A stretch of DNA of 64,000 nt. It comes from Sporosarcina sp. ACRSM (lineage in GTDB: Bacteria; Bacillota; Bacilli; Bacillales_A; Planococcaceae). Under the pieces are notes generated by a model. It was given only the letters and a program-made list of their open reading frames with translations. It did no database searches and had not been told where the DNA came from. The position numbers and the translations under genes were made by a program. This document shows positions 36,793 through 45,550 of the stretch, piece by piece (position 1 is the first letter of the stretch; every line of letters starts with the position of its first letter). The stretch spans positions 47,384 to 111,383 of the forward strand of contig NZ_JAKRNU010000014.1 in assembly GCF_022346545.1 (NCBI RefSeq), in the 5' to 3' direction.

Positions 36793-36825
36793 ATGCATAC
36801 AATTAAATGCTACAATTGTATGCAT
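36793..36825. promoter_or_regulatory. Operator palindrome overlapping the MocR-type regulator promoter
   Basis: ATGCATACAATT (36793-36804) and AATTGTATGCAT (36814-36825) form a perfect 12-bp inverted repeat. It overlaps a likely promoter (TTGTTC at 36787-36792; TACAAT at 36811-36816; 18-bp spacer), so autorepression of the regulator is expected. Confidence 0.7.
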
Positions 36826-36846
36826 TATGATGGTAGAGGTGTTCGT

Positions 36847-38235
36847 ATGCCAGTTAACTCATTCGATAATTATTCAATGTCTTGGAAACCCGATAAGAAC
36901 GCTTTAAAACGTCCTTTTTATAAATCGATAGCCGCACTACTTGAACAGGATATCGTAAACGGCTATTTAGCACCCGGGACAAAATTACCGCCGCAACGAG
37001 AATTGGCAGATTTTCTTGACTTGAACTTCACTACGATTACCCGTGTTTACAAAATATGTGAAGCGAAGGGATTGATTTATGCTGTTACGGGTAGTGGAAC
37101 CTATGTAGCGCCGAATGCCTCCCGATCGATCACCATTTCTAAAGATAAAACGACTAACCTCATTGAGCTTGGTTTTGTTGCCTCTTTTGAGCAAACCAAT
37201 TCAATGATAAAAGATAGTATTCAAAAGGTTGTCGAGAAAAGGTATTTGGAACAGTTGCTAAATTATAATGATCCGACCGGGATTCCGCATCAAAAAACGG
37301 CCGCTCTTAACTGGATGGAACCTTTCGGCATTCATGTAGACCAAGAGCAAATTGCAATCGTTTCTGGTGCTCAAAATGCGTTGGCTATCGCATTGGCCGC
37401 TCTATTTGAGCCTGGTAATCGAATTGCAACCGACTTATACACCTATTCGAATTTTATTGAGTTAGCGAAAATGTTTCATATTCAGTTAGTGCCTATTCGG
37501 GGAGACCAGTACGGTATGTTGCCGGCCGAACTTGAAAAACAGTGTAGCCAACTAAATATTCACGGTATTTTCCTCATGCCTTCTTGCTCCAATCCCACTA
37601 CAATTATGATCCCGGATTTTCGAAAACTAGAATTGGCTGCGGTCATTCGTAAGCATCGCCTCCTGTTGATTGAGGATGATATCCATGCTTTTTTGACGGC
37701 AGGGACAATCGCAGATTACCAGCAGCCGATGTTCAATTTACTGCCTGAACAGAGCGTGTATATTTGTAGTACTTCCAAGTCGATTTGTTCAGGCTTAAGG
37801 GTCGCCTATATGGTCTTTGGGGAGGCATTGCGTGAAAAAATTTCGCAGGCTATTTTTAACATAAATGTAAAAACATCTTCTTTTGATGCAGAGGTGATTA
37901 CGGAGCTGGTCCTTTCTGGGAATGCCGAGAAAATAGCTTCTCAAAAGAAACAACTTGCACAGTATACAAACCAGATCTATAAAGAATATTTCCCATCAGA
38001 AACGAATGTGGGGCATCCGCTTAGTTTTTATCGTTGGCTTCCGATTCAAGGGCATAACGATTCAGTACAGTTGGAATCAGATTTGAAGGAGCGAGGGGTT
38101 CAAGTTTTTCATTCCGATCGATTTTTAAGCGGACAGACCACTCGAAATCACTATTTGCGTATTGCACTTGCTTCTACAAACTCATTGGAAGAATTACAAG
38201 TAGGATTAGAGATCATCAAGCGCTACCTTTTGTAA
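36847..38235 (+). CDS. MocR-type (GntR-aminotransferase fusion) transcriptional regulator
   Basis: 462 residues. The N-terminal GntR winged helix (about 20-90) reads KSIAALLEQDIVNGYLAPGTKLPPQRELADFLDLNFTTITRVYKICEAKGLI. A class-I aminotransferase-like domain follows (about 120-460), with the PLP lysine in CSTSKSICSGLRVAYM, so PLP or an amino-acid adduct is the probable effector. ATG 36847 has GGTAGAGGTG upstream. It is divergent from azlCD with matched palindromes in the gap, suggesting control of amino acid export. Relatives respond to GABA, ectoine or vitamin B6, but the azlCD neighbour points to an amino acid. Confidence 0.92.
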   Translation: MPVNSFDNYSMSWKPDKNALKRPFYKSIAALLEQDIVNGYLAPGTKLPPQRELADFLDLNFTTITRVYKICEAKGLIYAVTGSGTYVAPNASRSITISKDKTTNLIELGFVASFEQTNSMIKDSIQKVVEKRYLEQLLNYNDPTGIPHQKTAALNWMEPFGIHVDQEQIAIVSGAQNALAIALAALFEPGNRIATDLYTYSNFIELAKMFHIQLVPIRGDQYGMLPAELEKQCSQLNIHGIFLMPSCSNPTTIMIPDFRKLELAAVIRKHRLLLIEDDIHAFLTAGTIADYQQPMFNLLPEQSVYICSTSKSICSGLRVAYMVFGEALREKISQAIFNINVKTSSFDAEVITELVLSGNAEKIASQKKQLAQYTNQIYKEYFPSETNVGHPLSFYRWLPIQGHNDSVQLESDLKERGVQVFHSDRFLSGQTTRNHYLRIALASTNSLEELQVGLEIIKRYLL

Positions 38236-38239
38236 CGAC

Positions 38240-38280
38240 AAAAAGACAAGAAGGACATCAGCTGTCCAACTTGTCTTTTT
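38240..38280. terminator. Bidirectional terminator shared by the MocR-type gene and the AI-2E gene
   Basis: AAAAAGACAAG/CTTGTCTTTTT with inner GGACA/TGTCC. The stop codon of the minus-strand gene (38258-38260) lies inside the hairpin. Confidence 0.88.
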
Positions 38281-39301
38281 TAGTCGATCGCGTTTGTTTC
38301 GGATTTTTATTCGTCACATCAAGTATATCCAGTAGGAAGACGAAGACCGGAATTCCGATGATCAATCCCCAGACGCCGAAGAAATTTTGTGAGAAAATGA
38401 GTACGACGAAAGTGTAAAAAACGGGTAAATCCGTTTTGGAGGACATCAGCTTCGGATTTAAAATATACGCTTCGATCGCATGGATGACCATAATGGCGAT
38501 TAGTAGGTAGACGACAGTCAGGAAGCCACCGATCGTAAAGCCGATAATCGTCAGGGGGATAAGTGAAATGATGACGCCTGCAACAGGAATGAGCCCCAAG
38601 AAGAAAATCATAATGCCCAGTCCGACAATTTGCGGGTAGCCGAGAACCATTAAAATGATCACCGACAAAAATGTATTGACGAGAGCGATGATGAACTGTG
38701 CTTCGATTACTTTTCCGAATGTGCGGGAAAACTTTTTTCCGAAGAATTCAATTTCATAGTAGAAAGGGGCAATCTTACTGTTTTTAAACTTTCCCGTGAA
38801 TTCGATGAGGCGTGGCTTTTCAAGAAGGAAAAACAAACTTAAAATCAAAGCGATCAATACATGTATACTCGTTTTACTAATATTCGAAAATGACTGCAGT
38901 AAGAATGAAACCCCATTCTCAATATAGGCCTTAATCTGTTCGCCGGAAATAATAGACTCAATTTGGCCGAGCAGTGGATTTTCATTCGGATGGGTGAAGA
39001 AATTCGTAATTTGTTTAACGAGTTGACTGATTTCAAGTGTGATGAGCGGCAAATATTTCACCAGACCGACTGTCAATATACCGACGATCAATGTATAGAG
39101 CATGATGACAATCAGTTTATGATTCAAAGGAAGACGCTTCGCGGTGAAATCGACGAGTCGATTCATTAAAAACGTAAAAATAAAGGTGAGTAAGATAAGG
39201 TTCATCATACTTCGTACGCTAAAAAGCACTACGATGATCAAAGCAAAAATGACGAAGCGTTTCACTTCTTTTTTCCGGAAGAATTCAATTATCGCATCCA
39301 T
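38258..39301 (-). CDS. AI-2E (TqsA/PerM) family membrane protein
   Basis: 347 residues with seven or eight membrane helices. A hydrophilic loop of about 80 residues follows TM3, and the C-terminal half has the family pattern GLGIMIFFLGLIPVAGVIISLIPLTIIGF and IEAYILNPKLMSS, then FGVWGLIIGIPVF. The family has been linked to autoinducer-2 export in E. coli and to Na+/H+ exchange in other bacteria; B. subtilis relatives are uncharacterised. ATG 39301 opens at the 5' end of the frame; the ribosome binding site is a modest AGGGGT. It stands alone between a shared terminator and phnF. Confidence 0.88.
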   Translation of the reverse strand: MDAIIEFFRKKEVKRFVIFALIIVVLFSVRSMMNLILLTFIFTFLMNRLVDFTAKRLPLNHKLIVIMLYTLIVGILTVGLVKYLPLITLEISQLVKQITNFFTHPNENPLLGQIESIISGEQIKAYIENGVSFLLQSFSNISKTSIHVLIALILSLFFLLEKPRLIEFTGKFKNSKIAPFYYEIEFFGKKFSRTFGKVIEAQFIIALVNTFLSVIILMVLGYPQIVGLGIMIFFLGLIPVAGVIISLIPLTIIGFTIGGFLTVVYLLIAIMVIHAIEAYILNPKLMSSKTDLPVFYTFVVLIFSQNFFGVWGLIIGIPVFVFLLDILDVTNKNPKQTRSTKKDKLDS

Positions 39302-39469
39302 ATAAACTAGTACCCCTCGTATCCATTATTTATGTAAAAAAACCACCTATGACCCTTTTATGTTAGTATCCACTTGTCTGATTAAGAATACAAGTGAGAA
39401 CTCTCTTATACTTCATTTTACACATATAAGCGCCGCATTATACACTAATCATTAAAGAGGGTGACGCAA

Positions 39470-40189
39470 TTGACCGAACAAATTGAGCTGATGATTATCG
39501 ATGAGCTGATTCAAGCGATTAGCCAAGGAAAATATAAAGCGACGGACCGATTCCCTTCGGAGAATGAACTGGCCGATTATTACCGAGTCCCTCGCATAAA
39601 AGTACGGCATGCATTATTGAAACTGGAGGAAATGGGCTATCTGTACTCCAAGCAGGGGAAGGGCCGGTTTTTAAAGCCGAAAAGGCGCCAAATTGAGTTG
39701 CATTTAAGTGGAAGTTCGAGTTTCAGTGAGAAAATGAAGCAGGCCGGCCATGCTTTGGAAACTCGAAATCTTGGATGCGAACCAATCGCCTACGACTCCA
39801 AAATCTATGCAAGTTTAAATGTGGGACAACAAGATGAGGTTTTCAAGATTTCCCGATTACGCATCATAGATGGCGTGCCGATTGCCCTCCATATTTCATA
39901 TGTGGCGAAAAGGGTGTTTCCTACTATCGAGAACGAGGGTGCTCACATTCAATCGATGTTTGCTTATTATGCGGAGCAAGGATATACCGAGTTTTTGAGT
40001 AGCAAAAGCCATATCAGCATCTCATTCCCTACCCAAGTTGAACGCTCTCTTTTCGATTGTGCGCCACTCGTACCGTTATTTGTCCTTGAAAGTGACTGCA
40101 TCGATGCCGAGCAACGCCATGTCCTTGAATACACGAAAATCATTTATCGCAGTGACTCATTCACCTATGTGATGACGTCGGAAAATTAA
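39470..40189 (+). CDS. phnF: GntR/UTRA family regulator PhnF of the phosphonate locus
   Basis: 239 residues. The N-terminal winged helix has the GntR pattern (ISQGKYKATDRFPSENELADYYRVPRIKVRHALLKLEEMGYL, residues about 17-60), followed by a UTRA ligand domain (about 85-235) with KISRLRIIDGVPIALHISYV. It precedes the C-P lyase genes, the position of PhnF, a repressor relieved by phosphate or phosphonate limitation in known cases. TTG 39470 is preferred over GTG 39461, because AGAGGGTG is six bases before it and touches the GTG. A repeat element separates it from phnG. Confidence 0.88.
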   Translation: MTEQIELMIIDELIQAISQGKYKATDRFPSENELADYYRVPRIKVRHALLKLEEMGYLYSKQGKGRFLKPKRRQIELHLSGSSSFSEKMKQAGHALETRNLGCEPIAYDSKIYASLNVGQQDEVFKISRLRIIDGVPIALHISYVAKRVFPTIENEGAHIQSMFAYYAEQGYTEFLSSKSHISISFPTQVERSLFDCAPLVPLFVLESDCIDAEQRHVLEYTKIIYRSDSFTYVMTSEN

Positions 40190-40227
40190 ACCAAGAAGCC
40201 TTTGTCAATCGACAGGGCTTCTTTTGT

Positions 40228-40386
40228 ATTTATCCCGCTTTAACGGGCAGTAAGACTCCCACCTCAAGACTTAAGTAAAGCGATAAGGATAGGTGGGAGA
40301 TCAACTGCCCGTAAAAGCCCGATTGGTTCAACTAACAATCAGTGGGGGATGGGAAAAACCCCCACTGATTGAAGTTTCACTTTATG
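40228..40386 (-). repeat. Dispersed structured repeat, copy E4 (internal-deletion version of E3)
   Basis: Read on the minus strand it starts AAGTGAAACTTCAATCAGTGG and ends GTTAAAGCGGGATAAA, matching both ends of E3 (34.3-34.65 kb). It lacks about 180 nt of the middle; the junction keeps CAATCGGGCTTTTA joined to CGGGCAGTTGATCTCCC. The ~80-nt 3' block is nearly identical to 34561-34645. It lies between phnF and phnG and provides strong hairpins in that intergenic region. Confidence 0.85.
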
Positions 40387-40470
40387 AAGACGTGTTTACA
40401 TTGTTTAATAAACCCTTAACACTACCTAGCTTGGCAACAAGTTAAGATGGGTTTGTAAAGGAGTGATTGG

Positions 40471-40893
40471 ATGAACCGACGTAGACGGACGAAAATTCTC
40501 ATTGATGGCTCTCCTCATCTAGCAAGAAAACTGGCGAATGTAATCGAGCAGAATTATACCGTTCATATTGTCACAGAACCTCATCATGCGTTAACGATGA
40601 TCAAAATGAGAGAAACAGCTAAGAAAACGTTGTTTTATCTTGGCGAGGTGCTTGTCACGGAAACAAAGGTACAGATTGGTCAGTCATTCGGCATTGGCAT
40701 TGTTGTGGGAGATGAAGAGGTGTTATCTTACCAACTTGCAGTCATCGATGCAGCGTACGAAGCAGATTTGGCAGAAACGACAAACTGGACAGCACTCCTT
40801 GAAGAGGAAGAGAGACATATCCGAGAAACAAGGGAAAAACTCGAAGCAAACCTATTAAAAACGAAGGTCAACTTCGAAATGATGGACGTTTAA
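40471..40893 (+). CDS. phnG: C-P lyase complex subunit PhnG
   Basis: 140 residues. Member of the PhnGHIJ core complex, which with PhnI forms alpha-D-ribose 1-methylphosphonate 5-triphosphate from ATP and a phosphonate. The sequence LGEVLVTETKVQIGQSFGIGIVVGDE near residues 55-80 is the family's conserved segment (E..V......G.G...GD). ATG 40471 has AAAGGAGTGAT upstream. The first of a run of tightly packed phn genes. The mid-length and lack of other domains agree with PhnG (about 150 aa). Confidence 0.93.
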   Translation: MNRRRRTKILIDGSPHLARKLANVIEQNYTVHIVTEPHHALTMIKMRETAKKTLFYLGEVLVTETKVQIGQSFGIGIVVGDEEVLSYQLAVIDAAYEADLAETTNWTALLEEEERHIRETREKLEANLLKTKVNFEMMDV

Positions 40894-40957
40894 GAAATAA
40901 AATTCCGCCTCTATAGATACTGGCGGATCACATAAAAAATGAGCTAGGAGTGAAAGG

Positions 40958-41554
40958 ATGCTCTTCGATAAAGTGCATGATACACAAGAAGCATTTCGCA
41001 CCATTCTGCATTGCATGTCGCGACCGGGAACGATACAAAACATTGCGAGTGAAAGAAATGACGCGGAGCCATTGGAGCATTGTGACTACGCATTGTTTCT
41101 CAGCGCAATGACGCTACTGGATGCAGAAGTGGGCTTTCATATTATCGGTAGCAATTCGGAACGGATCGGTGAATTATTTGCCGCTCATACATTGTCTAAA
41201 GCGACGGATTTGCCCAAGGCGGATTATGTATTCATCTTGCAAGACGCACAGCCACAGCTGATCCGTGAGGCTTTCCTGCAAGCGAAAAAAGGAACGTTAA
41301 GGGATCCGCAACAATCGGCGACCATCATTATGGAAACGGAAATGTTGTCCAAAATCCCTCAGCTTACCTTACAAGGACCGGGAATCGCCACAACGGAAAA
41401 CGTCCACATTACGGCCAATGAGTTGTGGAGGGATGAAAGAGCCACTGCAAATCAGGAATACCCGCTAGGAGTGGATATGATTTTCATCGATCGTCAAAGC
41501 AATTTGATGTGCTTGCCAAGAACAACGATGCTCAAAGAATGTGAGGTGTCTTAA
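40958..41554 (+). CDS. phnH: C-P lyase complex subunit PhnH
   Basis: 198 residues, PhnH of the core complex. Begins with FDKVHDTQEAFRTILHCMSRPGTIQNI, the typical N-terminal helix and RPG segment, followed by LFLSAMTLLDAEVGFHI. PhnH is a structural subunit with a fold related to PLP transferases but no cofactor. ATG 40958 has AGGAGTGAAAGG upstream. It abuts phnI directly. Confidence 0.94.
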   Translation: MLFDKVHDTQEAFRTILHCMSRPGTIQNIASERNDAEPLEHCDYALFLSAMTLLDAEVGFHIIGSNSERIGELFAAHTLSKATDLPKADYVFILQDAQPQLIREAFLQAKKGTLRDPQQSATIIMETEMLSKIPQLTLQGPGIATTENVHITANELWRDERATANQEYPLGVDMIFIDRQSNLMCLPRTTMLKECEVS

Positions 41555-42661
41555 ATGGCTTATGTAGCGGTGAAAGGCGGTACCGAGGCGATTGAAGCAT
41601 CGATTCAACGGTTGCAGTTTGAACGGATTCAGCATCAGGAACTATTGGACGTTAAGACCATCATGGCAACGATGCGTGGAATGGTCGATCAGGTCATGTC
41701 TGAAAGCAGCCTGTACTCGGAGTTTTTAGCGGCTCTCGCCATTAAACAAGCGGAAGGGAATATGGAAGAAGCGGTTTTCCTGTTGCGCGCGCATCGATCC
41801 ACGTTGCCAAGGCATTATTATACGAGGGTTGTTGAGACGGAGACGATGGTGGTGGAACGTCGGATATCTGCCAGTTTCAAGGACATTCCAGGTGGGCAAA
41901 TTTTAGGAGCCTCCTATGATTATACGCATCGTTTAATGGATTTTGATTTAATTGATGAATCGGAAGCGAGCATGCAAACTTGGCTGGAGCAATATTTGGT
42001 TGAAGAAGTAGCCGTTTCGGAAGGAACTGATTTAACGGCCTTACCAAAAGTGGTTGATTATCTTCGGAAGGAAAAATTACTGGCTGAAGTGTCAGAGGAT
42101 CAGACGGAACCGATCGATGTGACGAAACGGAGTCTCCAATTTCCAACGACACGAGGTGAAAGACTCCAAGTGTTGACAAGAGGGCAAACGGGAGCGGTGA
42201 CATCACTAGGGTATGCAGCCATCCGTGGATATGGCGCGGTCCATCCGACAGTCGGCGAGCTACGCGTCGGTAAATTGCCCTTGACGATTGGCCACCCAAC
42301 AGATCCGTCAGACGACTTCACGAATGACTATTATATTGGTGAGATTAAAGTGACCGAAGTGGAATCATTCGTTCCGATTACCGTTCAAAAAGACAATCAT
42401 CGAGAAGAATTGGAATTTGAAATCGGCTATGGGATTTGCTATGGGCAAAACGAAACGAAGGCGATTGCTATGAGCATCTTAGATCAGAGCTTAGAATTCG
42501 GCCGTCAAGGGCACCCGACGCAGGATGAAGAATTCGTTTTGCTGCATATCGATTCAGTGGAGTCGAGCGGATTTATTTCCCATTTGAAATTGCCGCATTA
42601 CGTCACTTTCCAATCCAAGCTGGATAGCATGCGACGTATTAAAAAGGAGAGTGGACAATAA
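41555..42661 (+). CDS. phnI: C-P lyase complex subunit PhnI (nucleosidase-like)
   Basis: 368 residues, PhnI, which with PhnG, PhnH and PhnL displaces adenine from ATP by the phosphonate. Opens with MAYVAVKGGTEAIEAS, characteristic of the family; the middle carries LGYAAIRGYGAVHPTVGELRVG and the C-terminus LDQSLEFG..GHPTQDEEFVLLHIDSVESSGFISHLKLPHYVTF. It begins directly after phnH and shares its stop with the phnJ start (TAATG), indicating coupled translation. Confidence 0.96.
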   Translation: MAYVAVKGGTEAIEASIQRLQFERIQHQELLDVKTIMATMRGMVDQVMSESSLYSEFLAALAIKQAEGNMEEAVFLLRAHRSTLPRHYYTRVVETETMVVERRISASFKDIPGGQILGASYDYTHRLMDFDLIDESEASMQTWLEQYLVEEVAVSEGTDLTALPKVVDYLRKEKLLAEVSEDQTEPIDVTKRSLQFPTTRGERLQVLTRGQTGAVTSLGYAAIRGYGAVHPTVGELRVGKLPLTIGHPTDPSDDFTNDYYIGEIKVTEVESFVPITVQKDNHREELEFEIGYGICYGQNETKAIAMSILDQSLEFGRQGHPTQDEEFVLLHIDSVESSGFISHLKLPHYVTFQSKLDSMRRIKKESGQ

Positions 42662-43533
42662 TGCAGCATACAACCCATTTTGCCTTATTTGACGAAGGTT
42701 CCAAAAAAGAAATCCGCAGAGCGATTTTAAAAGCGGTCGCCATTCCGGGTTACCAAGTGCCTTTTGCTTCTAGAGAAATGCCGATTGCACGCGGTTGGGG
42801 AACAGGCGGGCTTCAAATCACTTTATCGATCATCGGTAAACAGGATGTGCTGAAAGTGATCGACCAAGGTGCGGATGAATCGGTCAATGCCGTGAACATT
42901 AAAAAGCTTGTCAACAAAACGACAGGCGTCGAAACGACGATTGAAACGAGCGAAGCGACCATCATCCAATCTCGGCACCGCATTCCGGAAGTGTCCTTGA
43001 CGGAAAAGCAGATCATGGTGTTGCAAGTGCCGATCCCTGAACCGTTACGCTGGGTGGAGCCGAGTGAATTCAAAACGAAAAAGCTACATGCTGAAAAGGA
43101 GTATAGCGGCGCGTGGCTGCAGTTATTCGAACAAATTATGAAGTACGGAAAAACAGCGACGAATGCGGATCATCCTGTACTCGTGCATGATCGTTACGTC
43201 ATGGCGCCGAGTCCGATTCCCCGTTTTGATAATCAAAAAATGCATCAGTCAGAAGCGTTAATCTTACTCGGTGCAGGACGAGAGAAGAAGATATACGCAG
43301 TGCCTCCTTACACGGATGTTGCATCCCTCGCATTCGAAGATTATCCATTCGAAGTGGAATCGTTTGACGAAAAGCATTGCCATCACTGTCAAGCAACGAA
43401 TGTCTTCATGGATGAATTGGTCGATCAAGAGACGGGTGAAACGTATTACCAATGCAATGACACGAGCTATTGTCTTGCCCGCTTGAACGAACAGGAAACC
43501 TTATTGGAGGTGGCAGTCGAACATGCAAGATAA
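42661..43533 (+). CDS. phnJ: Carbon-phosphorus lyase PhnJ (radical SAM enzyme)
   Basis: 290 residues. The catalytic subunit cleaves the C-P bond of ribose 1-methylphosphonate 5-phosphate, releasing methane and forming the 1,2-cyclic phosphate. The Fe-S cluster motif is C-x2-C-x21-C-x5-C, read exactly in CHHC, then 21 residues, then CNDTSYC near the C-terminus. The N-terminus keeps PGYQVPFASREMPIARGWGTGGLQ. It overlaps phnI by one base and phnK by 11 bases. Confidence 0.97.
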   Translation: MQHTTHFALFDEGSKKEIRRAILKAVAIPGYQVPFASREMPIARGWGTGGLQITLSIIGKQDVLKVIDQGADESVNAVNIKKLVNKTTGVETTIETSEATIIQSRHRIPEVSLTEKQIMVLQVPIPEPLRWVEPSEFKTKKLHAEKEYSGAWLQLFEQIMKYGKTATNADHPVLVHDRYVMAPSPIPRFDNQKMHQSEALILLGAGREKKIYAVPPYTDVASLAFEDYPFEVESFDEKHCHHCQATNVFMDELVDQETGETYYQCNDTSYCLARLNEQETLLEVAVEHAR

Positions 43534-44362
43534 GCCAATTTTACAAGTGAAAAACTTGGTGAAGCAATACGGATCGGGCTGTTCGGTTTGTGCAGATGCA
43601 AATGATGAAGTGTTGGAGAAAAATATTTGTCCGCATTGCAGAACCGTCTATGCTTGCCGATCGATTTCGTTTGATGTATACCCAGGGGAAATTCTTGGCA
43701 TTGTCGGGGAGAGTGGAAGTGGCAAATCGACGTTGATGAAATGTCTTTACTTCGACGAAACCGTCACGAGTGGAGAAGGCTATATGACCCCTTACGAAGC
43801 CGGGATGGCGAATGTCTTTGAACAATCGTCACAACAACAGCGCTTGATCCGCAATACGATTCTTGGCATGGTGTATCAAAACCCGGTTTTAGGATTGAAG
43901 ATGGATTTCTCCTCTGTCGGCAATATTGCCGAAAAACTCATTGCGGCCGGCGACCGTAATGTACAGCGTATGGAGACGCGCAGTAAAGTGCTATTGGAAC
44001 ATGTCCATATTCCACTTACGCGCATGAAAGATGAACCGAAAAAATTTTCGGGCGGTATGCAGCAACGTGTTCAAATTGCGAAAGCATTGTCCAATAATCC
44101 ACCTATCCTATTGTTGGATGAAGTGACGACGGGGCTCGATTTGTCGGTGCAGGCAAGCGTTTTGGATTTGATCAAAACCATTCAACGGGAACTGGGAATC
44201 AGCATGATTGTCGTGTCCCATGATCTTGCTGTCATACGGATGCTGGCAGATCGGACGATTGTGATGCTCAATGGAAAAATTATTGAACAAGGATTGACGG
44301 ATCAGATTTTGGAAGATCCTCAACATGCTTATACACAACAGCTTGTCTATTCTCTCATCTAA
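43523..44362 (+). CDS. phnK: C-P lyase ABC-type ATPase PhnK, with N-terminal CxxC-CxxC insertion
   Basis: 279 residues. Walker A GIVGESGSGKSTLMK, signature FSGGMQQRVQIAK, Walker B PILLLDEVTTGLD, H-loop VVSHDLAVI. PhnK docks on the PhnGHIJ core and is essential for lyase activity in vivo. Between the first strand and the next (residues 20-39) there is an insertion with Cys20, Cys23, Cys36 and Cys39 in CxxC-x12-CxxC spacing, followed by Cys45. This looks like a zinc ribbon or Fe-S site absent from E. coli PhnK. It overlaps phnJ by 11 bases. Confidence 0.94.
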   Translation: MQDKPILQVKNLVKQYGSGCSVCADANDEVLEKNICPHCRTVYACRSISFDVYPGEILGIVGESGSGKSTLMKCLYFDETVTSGEGYMTPYEAGMANVFEQSSQQQRLIRNTILGMVYQNPVLGLKMDFSSVGNIAEKLIAAGDRNVQRMETRSKVLLEHVHIPLTRMKDEPKKFSGGMQQRVQIAKALSNNPPILLLDEVTTGLDLSVQASVLDLIKTIQRELGISMIVVSHDLAVIRMLADRTIVMLNGKIIEQGLTDQILEDPQHAYTQQLVYSLI

Positions 44363-44374
44363 TGGAGTGATTTC

Positions 44375-45550
44375 ATGTACGTATTGACAAACGGCCAATT
44401 GGTCACGGAAGACCGAATTTTACAACAGCATGCAGTCGTAATTGACAATGACCGCATCCAGGCGATCATTCCTGAAGAAGATATCGTGAAATACACAGAT
44501 TGTACGATCATTGACGCACGCGGAGGCTATATCTCCCCCGGATTTGTCGACATCCATTCGGATTATATCGAAGGAATTATTTCTCCAAGACCGACAAGTT
44601 TAATGGATTTCCATATGGGCATTCGGGAAGCGGAGCGCATTCTTGTCAGTCATGGAATTACGACGATGTTCCATTCGTTATCGATCTATAAAGACGATGG
44701 GTTTTCACATAAACCGATCCGTAATCCGCAAAATGTCAATCGGTTGATCGATGCCATTAACGAAACACATACGAGCGAGCATCTGATCCGCAATCGTATG
44801 CATGCACGCTTTGAAATCGACAATATCGAGGCGGTCGATCGCTTTGTCCAAAACATCGAGGAAGGGAAAGTCCACCTCATTTCTTTCATGGATCATACAC
44901 CGGGACAGGGGCAATATCGAAACTTGGAAATCTACCGTGAAACGTTGAAAGGCTTCCGTCCGATGTCCAATGAAGAAGCGGACGTCCTCATTGCCGAGAG
45001 CATTACAAAAGAGAAAATCACATTGGAACAAATCAAGGAAATTGCTGAAATCGCATTGGCGAACAATATTGCAGTTGCTTCACATGATGATGACGAAGTG
45101 GAAAAGTTGTCGCTCGTGAAAAGTTATGGAACGACGATCAGCGAGTTTCCGACGACGATGGAAGTGGCGCGAAAAGCGAAAGAGATGGGCTTGTGGACGA
45201 TTGCGGGGGCGCCGAATGTCCTATTAGGCGGTTCCCATTCCGGAAATTTATCGGCCGCAGAGGCTATTCAAGCACAAACGATCGATATTTTATGCAGTGA
45301 TTATTATCCTGCTGCCTTACTACACTCCATTTTTAAATTAAGTGAAGCGTACGGACAAGATTTGCATGAAATGTTCCAGTTGGTCACATTGAATCCTGCA
45401 AAAGCGGTGCAATTGGACGACGAAATCGGCTCCATCCGGGAAGGGAAAAAAGCGGACTTGATCATTATCGAAAAGATGGATGACGGCTTTCCGGTCGTGA
45501 CGGCTTCGATTGTAGATGGAAAATTGATCACGAGGACGATGTATCGATGA
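44375..45550 (+). CDS. phnM: Alpha-D-ribose 1-methylphosphonate 5-triphosphate diphosphatase PhnM
   Basis: 391 residues, amidohydrolase-fold enzyme that removes pyrophosphate from the 5-triphosphate intermediate. Seen: PGFVDIHSDYIEG (metal ligands), HSLSIYKDDG, FMDHTPGQGQYR, VASHDDDE, and a closing NLSAAEAI...CSDYYPAALL and NPAKAVQLDDEIGSIREGKKADL. The H-x-H of typical amidohydrolases is H-x-D here, as is normal for PhnM. ATG 44375 has TGGAGTGAT upstream. Overlaps the next gene by ATGA. Confidence 0.95.
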   Translation: MYVLTNGQLVTEDRILQQHAVVIDNDRIQAIIPEEDIVKYTDCTIIDARGGYISPGFVDIHSDYIEGIISPRPTSLMDFHMGIREAERILVSHGITTMFHSLSIYKDDGFSHKPIRNPQNVNRLIDAINETHTSEHLIRNRMHARFEIDNIEAVDRFVQNIEEGKVHLISFMDHTPGQGQYRNLEIYRETLKGFRPMSNEEADVLIAESITKEKITLEQIKEIAEIALANNIAVASHDDDEVEKLSLVKSYGTTISEFPTTMEVARKAKEMGLWTIAGAPNVLLGGSHSGNLSAAEAIQAQTIDILCSDYYPAALLHSIFKLSEAYGQDLHEMFQLVTLNPAKAVQLDDEIGSIREGKKADLIIIEKMDDGFPVVTASIVDGKLITRTMYR

